DNA from: an uncultured Collinsella sp.
GTDB taxonomy: Bacteria; Actinomycetota; Coriobacteriia; Coriobacteriales; Coriobacteriaceae
Length of the DNA: 64,000 nt
Assembly: GCA_900541065.1 (NCBI GenBank)
Contig: UQIE01000011.1
Coordinates: forward strand, 9,422 to 73,421
Reading direction: 5' to 3'
Shown here: piece by piece, positions 58,519 to 64,000 of the stretch
How the letters are laid out: every line of letters starts with the position of its first letter
Numbering within the stretch: the stretch's first letter is position 1
Program-made: the position numbers and the translations under genes
Notes under the pieces: model-generated
The model's database searches: none
What the model saw: only the letters and a program-made list of their open reading frames with translations
What the model was told of the DNA's origin: nothing

Positions 58519-58534
58519 GTTTCCGCAGGGTTAA
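58519..58534 (-). promoter_or_regulatory. GlnR-box-like site upstream of the glutamine synthetase homologue
   Basis: The minus strand reads TTAAC-N6-GAAAC, one base from the actinobacterial GlnR half-box GTnAC-N6-GAAAC, 66 nt upstream of the start. Only one box is clear, where two are usual. Confidence 0.45.
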
Positions 58535-58587
58535 AGCGTATCAAGCGCTCAAAAAACGTGCGCGAACAGGCAGTTGCGAACGAGTGG

Positions 58588-58959
58588 CTAGCGTTCAGAT
58601 TCGGAGACAATTTGTCTACAAGCTCGTTCCAGCGTAGGGAACTCCATCGTCACCGCATCCCATACAACCGAGCGGTCGACATTGCCGTAATCATGCGCAA
58701 GATAATTTCTCATGCCGATAATTCCACGCCATTCGATTTCGGGATGAAGCCGCTGCGAGCGTTCCGACAACTTACCCGCTTCTTCCGTCACCCTAAGCGC
58801 ACACATCAAAAGGGAGTCCGCCAACGCCCTCGTCCGCACGTCATTCGCATGCAGAAACTGGTCCTCGGTGATATCAAAAGCCCTGATGCGCTCGTTCGTT
58901 TCAGAGATGGCTTCCAAAACCTCTTGAGCGCGAAGGCCGTCTGACTTACGCGCGATCAT
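58588..58959 (-). CDS. hepT: HepT-like RNase toxin (DUF86)
   Basis: 123 aa, all alpha-helical. It has the HEPN RxxxxHxY motif as RNYLAHDY (residues ~84-91), inside GMRNYLAHDYGNVD. In type VII toxin-antitoxin systems the MntA antitoxin AMPylates this Tyr region and silences the RNase. It overlaps the upstream antitoxin gene by 14 nt, so the pair is translated together with the antitoxin first. Confidence 0.87.
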   Translation of the reverse strand: MIARKSDGLRAQEVLEAISETNERIRAFDITEDQFLHANDVRTRALADSLLMCALRVTEEAGKLSERSQRLHPEIEWRGIIGMRNYLAHDYGNVDRSVVWDAVTMEFPTLERACRQIVSESER

Positions 58960-59440
58960 AAAGGATCACTCCTTCGCGCTCGATTACCGCGGCAAGATCG
59001 TCATCAAGATGATCACTCGAGACGAGGTCGACCTGCCTCCCGGTTTCTTTGCGCACCGCCTCACCAAACGCCGACAACGCGAAAAGGCCAAAGCCCTGAT
59101 CGCGATCGACTTCGAGACGCAAGTCAATGTCACTATCGGCACGCGCCTCGCCACGAGCATACGAGCCAAAAAGAATCACGGTTTTGATGGCGGGAATCGA
59201 GCTGGCCGCCTCGCGGACGGCGGACTCAATCTGAGCAATATCCAAAATGTCTGCGGCGACGTTTTCGCTCGCAGAGTTTTTACCAAGTGAAGGAACAAAC
59301 GGCAGCGAGCGCTCGCGCAGCATCTGCCTCATAAACATATTGACCGCTACAGACGAAGTCATGCCGAGTTCTTCGCACAGCTCGGCAAATGAATCTTTAA
59401 TTGACGAGTCCACTCGTACACTCAGTACAGACGCAGCCAT
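58946..59440 (-). CDS. mntA: MntA-type nucleotidyltransferase antitoxin fused to an N-terminal RelB/DinJ-like ribbon-helix-helix domain
   Basis: 164 aa. Residues ~1-50 (SVLSVRVDSSIKDSFAELCEELGMT, then AVNMFMRQML) are a RelB/DinJ-type RHH DNA-binding domain. Residues ~62-164 are the minimal nucleotidyltransferase with VILFGSYARGEARADSDIDL, which provides GS and the DxD metal ligands. Stand-alone MntA is usually ~100-140 aa without a DNA-binding domain, so the fusion adds promoter binding to the AMPylating antitoxin. RBS AGGAGG is 6 nt before 59440. A palindrome at the promoter fits autoregulation. Confidence 0.85.
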   Translation of the reverse strand: MAASVLSVRVDSSIKDSFAELCEELGMTSSVAVNMFMRQMLRERSLPFVPSLGKNSASENVAADILDIAQIESAVREAASSIPAIKTVILFGSYARGEARADSDIDLRLEVDRDQGFGLFALSAFGEAVRKETGRQVDLVSSDHLDDDLAAVIEREGVILYDRA

Positions 59441-59449
59441 GGATACCTC

Positions 59450-59481
59450 CTGTATGACATTGTCTATATATTATCATACAG
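59450..59481 (-). promoter_or_regulatory. Operator/promoter palindrome of the HepT-MntA module
   Basis: CTGTATGA (59450-59457) and TCATACAG (59474-59481) flank an AT-rich 16-nt core with -10-like ATAATA/TATAGA on the minus strand, directly upstream of the RBS. RHH proteins commonly bind such sites. Confidence 0.6.
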
Positions 59482-59482
59482 A

Positions 59483-60505
59483 CTAGCGCGAGGTCGAAGC
59501 GCGGTGTTCGATGTGGCCGGGGACCTCGATACGCTTGGGGGCGAGCTTTGCGGCCTCGCCCACCGTGGTGGTGACGACGTCGATGCGCTCGGACAGGCGC
59601 TCGACCACGCGCTCGGCGATGGTAAGGGTGTCTTGCGCGGCCGTGGTCACACCGCCAAAGAGCACGTGGTTCCAGGGATAATCGTCAAATGTCGCGATCT
59701 TAAGACCAGCCGGCAGCGAGGGACCAAGCTGCGCCAGCGCCTCGGTCAAACGCAGGAAGACCAAGCCGTTGACGGCAATGAGGCCGAGCTTTTTGCCGGC
59801 ATAGTCACGCATGGTCTCGTCCAAGCGACCAACGCCCGTGGCACCGCCATCGGCCAAGGTGACGACCTCGCCGGCAAGGCCGCGTCGCGAAAGCTCGTCG
59901 GCAAAGGCCTCGGCGCGCTCACGACGCACGGGGCTGTCGTCGCTTGCCTCGGTGAGCAGGCACAGGCGCTCACAGCCCGCAGCGGCGAGCTCGTCTACCA
60001 AGCCGGCGACCAGCTCACGGTTGTTCGATGTCACCAGATCGATGCCACCGTCGGCAACATCGCGGTCGAGCAGTACAACGGGTAGGCGCCCCGCGGCCGC
60101 GGCGATCGCCTCGTCATTGCCTCCGCAGGTGTTGACGACCAGGCCGTCCACGCCGGCATCGATAAGCCTGGTGAGCGACTCTGTCTCCTTGGCGGGGTCG
60201 TTGCCGCTAATGGCCGTCATGAGCGAGCAGCCGCGCGCGGCGGCACTGGCGGAAAGTCCTTCGAGCATGGCGCTCGAGAACGGGTTGGCGATGTCGGCCA
60301 AAATCACGCCGATGAGGTTGGTGCGTGAGTTGCGCAGATTGCGCGCGGCGGCACGCGGGCGATAGCCGGTGCGCTCGATAACCGCCGCGATGCGAGCACG
60401 GGTTTCCTCGGTCATTTGCCCGGGACGGTTATTGAGATAGCGCGAGACCGTGGCCGGGCTCACACCCGCCTCGACGGCAATGTCCTTGATTCTCATCTGC
60501 GCCAT
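59483..60505 (-). CDS. LacI family transcriptional regulator (KDG/uronate-type)
   Basis: 340 aa. The helix-turn-helix IKDIAVEAGVSPATVSRYLNN starts at residue ~5, the hinge helix YRPRAAARNLR follows, and a periplasmic-binding-like ligand domain (IGVILADIANPFSSAMLEGL, GLIAVNGLVFLRLTEAL, FDDYPWNHV) completes it. It is divergent from kdgK-eda and probably represses that unit and itself through the CGAAAnCGnTTTCG sites between them, with a KDG-type inducer by context. The start at 60505 is chosen by family N-terminus. Confidence 0.88.
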   Translation of the reverse strand: MAQMRIKDIAVEAGVSPATVSRYLNNRPGQMTEETRARIAAVIERTGYRPRAAARNLRNSRTNLIGVILADIANPFSSAMLEGLSASAAARGCSLMTAISGNDPAKETESLTRLIDAGVDGLVVNTCGGNDEAIAAAAGRLPVVLLDRDVADGGIDLVTSNNRELVAGLVDELAAAGCERLCLLTEASDDSPVRRERAEAFADELSRRGLAGEVVTLADGGATGVGRLDETMRDYAGKKLGLIAVNGLVFLRLTEALAQLGPSLPAGLKIATFDDYPWNHVLFGGVTTAAQDTLTIAERVVERLSERIDVVTTTVGEAAKLAPKRIEVPGHIEHRASTSR

Positions 60506-60570
60506 AGCGCACCCCGTTTCCCAATTGTCAGCAGTCTGAGCCATTTTAGGCATTTTTTTAAAAATCTCGC

Positions 60571-60635
60571 TTGCAAAACGCTGTAGGTGAGTATACTACA
60601 ACTCGAAACGAAACCGATTTCGTAAACCGATTTCG
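60571..60635 (+). promoter_or_regulatory. kdgK promoter with tandem LacI-type operators
   Basis: -35 TTGCAA (60571-60576) and -10 TATACT (60592-60597; spacer 15) are followed by CGAAACCGATTTCG (60609-60622) and a second, imperfect copy GTAAACCGATTTCG (60622-60635). The sites lie at and just after the start of transcription, a repressor position. Confidence 0.65.
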
Positions 60636-60639
60636 GCAA

Positions 60640-60697
60640 GCGTTGGCGCGGAGGTGCAAAGATGTACCCTACCGTCTTGGCACCTCCGCGCCAACGC
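60640..60697 (+). other. Perfect 18-bp hairpin in the kdgK 5' leader
   Basis: 60640-60657 is the exact reverse complement of 60680-60697, with a 22-nt loop, 43 nt upstream of the kdgK start. No T-run follows, so it is a stabilising or translational control element rather than a terminator. Confidence 0.7.
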
Positions 60698-60740
60698 CAT
60701 ATCAAAGGTGTACGCACGAGCAAGAAGGAGCTGCGCGACC

Positions 60741-61775
60741 ATGGGTAAAACGGTTCTTACCTTCGGCGAAATCATGATGAGGCTCTCGCCCAAAGATCAT
60801 CTGCGCATTGAGCAGGCAACCGAGTTTGACGTCCGCTACGGTGGCGCCGAGGCCAACACCGCTCTTTCCCTAGCCTACCAAGGCGACAAGGCCGCTTACG
60901 TATCCGTTGTCCCGGCCAACCGCCTAGGCGAGTGCGCGCTGCGCTCGCTGAAGGCCTACGGCGTCGACACAACGCGCGTCGTGCGTCAGGGCGACCGTCT
61001 TGGCTCCTATGTGTTTGAGGTCGGCGCCTCGCAGCGCGGCAACGGCTGCGTCTACGACCGCAAGTTCTCTGCCATCAACATGGCCAAACGCGACGTCTTT
61101 GACTGGGACGAGATCCTCAAGGGCATCGATGTCTTCTATTTCTCCGGCGTGACCCCCGCCGTCTCCGATGAGATGGCCGCCGCCTGCAAGGAGGCACTCG
61201 CCGCCTGCCGCGCCAAGGGCATCACCACCGTGTGCGACGTGAACTATCGCGGCAAGATGTGGTCGCCCGAGAAGTCGCAGGCCACCATGAAGGAACTCCT
61301 GCCGCTCGTCGACATCTGCATCGCCAACGACGAGGATGCGCCCGCCGGCCTCGGCATGACCTGCGTCTCTGGTTCCCTTGCCCATGGCATCGAGGAGCGC
61401 GACACCTACGTCGAGATGGCCCGTCAGATCTGCGCCGAGTACGGCTGCAAAAAGGTCGCCTCGGTCGTCCGCAACATCTCCTGCGTCGAGCGCTCCATCT
61501 GGATGGGCATGCTCTTTGACGCCGAGAGCGGCGAGCACTGGTTCTCCCCTGCTCACGACGTGCACGTGCTCGAGGGCGTTGCCGCCGGCGACGCTTTCAA
61601 CGCCGGCCTCGTCCATGCCCTCACCAACGACTTTGACCCGCAGGACGCCGTCAACTACGCGATTGCAGCGTCGATCCTCAAGCTCACCATCAAGGGCGAT
61701 TCCAACTTGGTGACCGCAGACGAGATCGTAGCCGTGGCATCAGCCGCCGACGGTGGCACTCGCGTCGCACGCTAG
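60741..61775 (+). CDS. kdgK: 2-keto-3-deoxygluconate kinase (PfkB family)
   Basis: 344 aa. Ribokinase fold with the N-terminal LTFGEIMMRLSP and the GGAEANTALSLAYQG substrate loop, and the catalytic AAGDAFNAGLVHAL (Asp base in the GAGD-like motif) near the C-terminus. NYRGKMWSPE fits KDG kinases. It phosphorylates KDG to KDPG, which the downstream aldolase splits. RBS AAGGAG is 10 nt before 60741. First gene after the divergent LacI promoter; eda follows 253 bp later. No uronate isomerase or permease is in the window. Confidence 0.88.
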   Translation: MGKTVLTFGEIMMRLSPKDHLRIEQATEFDVRYGGAEANTALSLAYQGDKAAYVSVVPANRLGECALRSLKAYGVDTTRVVRQGDRLGSYVFEVGASQRGNGCVYDRKFSAINMAKRDVFDWDEILKGIDVFYFSGVTPAVSDEMAAACKEALAACRAKGITTVCDVNYRGKMWSPEKSQATMKELLPLVDICIANDEDAPAGLGMTCVSGSLAHGIEERDTYVEMARQICAEYGCKKVASVVRNISCVERSIWMGMLFDAESGEHWFSPAHDVHVLEGVAAGDAFNAGLVHALTNDFDPQDAVNYAIAASILKLTIKGDSNLVTADEIVAVASAADGGTRVAR

Positions 61776-61789
61776 TCCGTCTCCATTCC

Positions 61790-61829
61790 GCGGGCCGCAG
61801 CTTTCCAATCCCATACCCCTGCGGCCCGC
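61790..61829 (+). terminator. Hairpin behind kdgK
   Basis: GCGGGCCGCAG (61790-61800) pairs perfectly with CTGCGGCCCGC (61819-61829), loop 18 nt, 14 nt after the stop. No T-run. Confidence 0.5.
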
Positions 61830-61848
61830 TCCCCGATTCCTCCGGCCG

Positions 61849-61978
61849 GGCAAAACCACCAGTCCCATTCCGGTTTTGCCTGGCATTTCCTACATGACTG
61901 GTCGAGCAGCCGGTTTTGGAATTGCTTGAACCCCAAGCAGTGCCTCCGATAACCAATCCAAAATCGGCTCCTGACCAG
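61849..61978 (+). other. Structured leader of eda with competing hairpins
   Basis: GGCAAAACC (61849-61857) pairs with GGTTTTGCC (61872-61880). CTGGTC (61898-61903) and GCCGGTTTTGGA (61909-61920) pair with TCCAAAATCGGC (61957-61968) and GACCAG (61973-61978). ACCAGT near 61857 could instead pair with ACTGGT near 61897. The leader ends about 50 nt before eda. Confidence 0.55.
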
Positions 61979-62028
61979 CACATTTGGCAATCACGCGCCC
62001 ATGCGCGCCACACATCGAAAGGAACATC

Positions 62029-62670
62029 ATGTTCGATCAGTTCTACACCACGCTTGAGTCCCTGGGCATCGTGCCGGTCGTTGTGCTCGACAAGGTCGAG
62101 GACGCCGCTCCGCTCGCCCACGCCCTTATGGCAGCTGGCATGAAGTCCGCCGAGGTCACCTTCCGCACCGCCTGCGCCGCCGAGTGCATCGCCGCTATGG
62201 CCGAGGCCGAGCCCGAGATGTGCGTTGGCGCCGGCACTGTCCTGACCGTCGAGCAGGTTGAGCAGGCCCGCGCAGCCGGTGCCAAGTTCATCGTCTCCCC
62301 GGGTTACAACGAGGACGTCGTGAAGCACTGCATCGACATCGACCTGCCCGTCCTTCCCGGAACCGTGACCCCCTCCGAGGTCACCGCAGCCGAGAACCTG
62401 GGCCTCAAGGTCACCAAGTTCTTCCCCGCGTCCCAGTATGGCGGCCTGAACACCATCAAGGCCCTCGCCGCTCCGTTTGTCGGTCACCGCTTTATGCCTA
62501 CCGGCGGCGTGAGCACCGCCAACGTCGAGGAGTACCTGAGCTCCTCCGCCATCATCGCCTGCGGTGGCACCTGGATGGTCAAGCCGGCCCTGTTTGCCGA
62601 CGGCGACTTCTCCAAGGTCGAGCAGATCGCCCGCGAGGCCATGGACGTCGTCAAGAAGGTCCGCGGCTAG
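62029..62670 (+). CDS. eda: Bifunctional 4-hydroxy-2-oxoglutarate / KDPG aldolase
   Basis: 213 aa, the normal trimeric class I aldolase size. SAEVTFRTACAAECI carries the catalytic Glu, CVGAGTVLT and FIVSPGYNEDVV follow, and the Schiff-base Lys is in LKVTKFFPAS; FMPTGGV is the phosphate site. It cleaves KDPG to pyruvate and glyceraldehyde-3-phosphate, following kdgK. RBS AAAGGA is 5 nt before 62029. Confidence 0.95.
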   Translation: MFDQFYTTLESLGIVPVVVLDKVEDAAPLAHALMAAGMKSAEVTFRTACAAECIAAMAEAEPEMCVGAGTVLTVEQVEQARAAGAKFIVSPGYNEDVVKHCIDIDLPVLPGTVTPSEVTAAENLGLKVTKFFPASQYGGLNTIKALAAPFVGHRFMPTGGVSTANVEEYLSSSAIIACGGTWMVKPALFADGDFSKVEQIAREAMDVVKKVRG

Positions 62671-62687
62671 GTTTAGCTCTCTATCGT

Positions 62688-62726
62688 GAAAGGGGGCGTG
62701 CCCTAGACCTCGCCCCCTTTCTTTTA
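62688..62726 (+). terminator. Intrinsic terminator of eda
   Basis: GAAAGGGGGCG (62688-62698) pairs with CGCCCCCTTTC (62711-62721), followed by TTTT. Confidence 0.85.
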
Positions 62727-62826
62727 AAGCGGCTCGGAAGCGCGCCGTTTCCGTCACGGACAAGAACCGAAAACGTCTTGTATGCTGATAGAACGTGACG
62801 GAAGCGACACGCCCCCGAGCCGCTTT
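62726..62826 (+). repeat. Long interrupted hairpin (12-bp outer, 10-bp inner stem)
   Basis: AAAGCGGCTCGG (62726-62737) pairs with CCGAGCCGCTTT (62815-62826); TTCCGTCACG (62749-62758) pairs with CGTGACGGAA (62794-62803). A second CCGAGCC near 62870 offers an alternative partner. No gene. Confidence 0.7.
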
Positions 62827-62888
62827 GCCTACTCGGTTGGCAACCACGCTCAACTGAGCCACTTCGACAAAAGCCGAGCCACCAAAAC

Positions 62889-62960
62889 AGCTGCGGCGCC
62901 GTCTGGAGGAATGGACTCTTGCTTCCGGTCTTTTCCTCCAAGCAGCGCCGCAGCTTTTTT
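62889..62960 (+). terminator. Extended intrinsic terminator, possibly ending an unannotated small RNA
   Basis: AGCTGCGGCGC (62889-62899) with GCGCCGCAGCT (62945-62955) and inner TGGAGGA (62904-62910) with TCCTCCA (62934-62940), then T6. No gene on the plus strand explains it apart from eda 220 bp upstream, which already has a terminator. Confidence 0.75.
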
Positions 62961-62981
62961 GTGCCCCAATAGTGCCCCAGC

Positions 62982-63048
62982 AGTTGCGGTGAAATATGGA
63001 CTGCTTACACCATCAGAGCCGCAAAACAATCCCTATTTCACCGCAACT
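62982..63048. repeat. Palindromic element 3' of the GntR gene (arms 15, interior 37 nt)
   Basis: AGTTGCGGTGAAATA (62982-62996) is the exact reverse complement of 63034-63048. It begins 15 nt after the GntR stop on the minus strand. Same position and architecture as family 1 but different sequence. Confidence 0.85.
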
Positions 63049-63063
63049 AATGAAGGGGACGAG

Positions 63064-63756
63064 TTAGATGGCCGAGTCTTTGGACAGCTCAAAATAGTCG
63101 GGATGCAAGGCGATAACCGGACCTTGCTCTTCGGGCATCAGGTGCAGGTGTGTCTCTGCCAGATAGCTCGCCGCGTCGGTATCGCCCCTCTTAATGGCCT
63201 CGAGAATCCGGCGATGCTGCCCACGAATCGGCTCCCAATCCAAATCCTGCGACACCATACGCAACCAGTTGTATCGTTCAAAATGCGTGTTGACGCTCTT
63301 CATCCAATCCCACAACATGTGGCGGCCGGCAATCTCAAAACACGTCTCGTGGAACAGGTTGTCCAGATCAAAAAAGCGACGCGTTTCGCGATGGTCGAGC
63401 GACTCGGACTCGGCAAGAATCTGCTCGAGCCGATGCTTTTGCTCGGGCGCGGCGGCAGAGCAGCATTTAATGAGCACGCTTCTCTCGAGTTTCTCGCGCA
63501 GGAAACAGGCGTTCTCGGCGCGCTCCATGCTGATTTTTGAGACATAGGTGCCGCTTTTGGGACGAGTTTCCACCAGTTCCTGCTCACGCAGGCGCACAAA
63601 AGACTCGCGAATGGGCGTGCGCCCGATTCCCGTCTCCTTTTCCAGACCAATCGCCGAAAGACGTGTGCCGGGTTTGAGCTCGGCATAGATGATCTTGGAG
63701 CGCAATGCGTTGTATGCCTGATCTTGCAGGCTCTGATAATGCTGGTGCTGTTCCAT
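63064..63756 (-). CDS. GntR/FadR family transcriptional regulator
   Basis: 230 aa from ATG 63756 (GAGGG 4-5 nt upstream). N-terminal winged helix: YNALRSKIIYAELKPGTRLSAIGLEKETG followed by GRTPIRESFVRLREQELVE, the GntR signature. The C-terminal FCD-type helical domain has the metal/ligand His pattern (FHETCFEIAGRHMLW, RGQHRRILEAI, AETHLHLM). It may control the neighbouring kdgK-eda sugar-acid genes, as FadR-type regulators often do, but its own target could lie beyond the window. Convergent with eda. Confidence 0.88.
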   Translation of the reverse strand: MEQHQHYQSLQDQAYNALRSKIIYAELKPGTRLSAIGLEKETGIGRTPIRESFVRLREQELVETRPKSGTYVSKISMERAENACFLREKLERSVLIKCCSAAAPEQKHRLEQILAESESLDHRETRRFFDLDNLFHETCFEIAGRHMLWDWMKSVNTHFERYNWLRMVSQDLDWEPIRGQHRRILEAIKRGDTDAASYLAETHLHLMPEEQGPVIALHPDYFELSKDSAI

Positions 63757-64000
63757 AAAGCCCTCGGTTAGTCGAATACCACCATGCAATACTAACGCAA
63801 CGCCGCGCCCCAGCTCCCAATCAGTCTTTTTGGGACAGGGCTCTTTTAGCTACCCTGGCCCGCAGATCAGTCCCCTTGCCACAAAAGGGGCCCATCTACT
63901 ACGTTAACGCGGATATCCCCGACCATGCTGAAAAGTGCGAAAACAAAACCGACGCTCCTATAAGTTGTCAAGAGGCAGTTTGCGGGAGCGCTCTCTCCAA
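63757..64000. other. GntR upstream region to the window end
   Basis: No gene is seen. On the minus strand TTGACA (63971-63966) with a weak TTTTGT -10 (63948-63943) could be the GntR promoter. CCCCTTTTGTGG-like bases near 63880 recall a decayed family-2 palindrome. Confidence 0.35.

Overview
The window looks like chromosome from a high-GC, anaerobic gut actinobacterium of the class Coriobacteriia, probably Collinsella or a close relative. The evidence is gene content and style: a sortase-assembled pilus, a BTAD/AfsR-type regulator, rplM-rpsI-glmM in actinobacterial order, gatCAB, a MoaC-MobB fusion, a GlnR-like regulator, and a tmRNA with tag DNNSSFEPMALAA. No sequence search was run, so the taxon is an inference. 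There are no tRNA genes, no CRISPR array, no transposase and no prophage.

Layout. 1-4.1 kb: the 3' end of a cobalamin-dependent methionine synthase, a UPF0210 (PFL) protein, a SAM methyltransferase and yhbY. 4.2-7.2 kb: a 999-aa STAND/BTAD regulator. 7.6-11.5 kb (minus): rplM, rpsI, glmM, a PTS IIA(Glc) protein and nagB, i.e. ribosomal and amino-sugar genes. 11.7-13.9 kb: a patatin-like lipase, a degenerate tandem repeat array and ssrA. 14.4-21.6 kb: a P1B-type metal ATPase with a DUF6110 partner, then two ABC exporter-fold half-transporters divergent from an AraC regulator. 21.6-27 kb: a DUF4143 ATPase behind an elaborate operator, then gatCAB. 27.3-37.8 kb (minus): a pilus locus with a beta-helix tip adhesin, a minor pilin and a major pilin. 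Its class C sortase lies further downstream, beyond an AbiE-like toxin-antitoxin pair and a possible small peptide gene. 38-46.7 kb: HAD phosphatase, MFS, moaA, moaC-mobB and a putative PD-(D/E)XK protein. 44.8-50.1 kb: a heterodimeric ABC exporter divergent from a MATE pump with a MerR-type promoter. 50.1-52 kb: two toxin-antitoxin modules between duplicated gene-end remnants. 52-58.5 kb: ligA, htrA, and a glutamine synthetase homologue with altered active-site residues followed by a GlnR-like regulator. 58.6-59.4 kb: HepT with an RHH-MntA fusion. 59.5-62.7 kb: a LacI regulator divergent from kdgK and eda (KDG/KDPG branch). 63-63.8 kb: a GntR regulator.

The most striking feature is a set of palindromic elements that sit just 3' of stop codons. 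One family (4 copies) has arms of 15-19 nt around an interior of exactly 27 nt. A second family (5 copies) has arms built on CCACAAAGG around an 8-9 nt TGCCTG loop. Several much longer palindromes occupy similar positions. They resemble REP/BIME elements and may double as terminators; no transposase that could mobilise them is in the window. Other points of interest are the divergent glutamine synthetase beside a GlnR-like regulator and a GlnR-box-like site, the RHH-MntA antitoxin fusion, the pilin operon separated from its sortase, and the nested operators upstream of the DUF4143 ATPase and the toxin-antitoxin modules.
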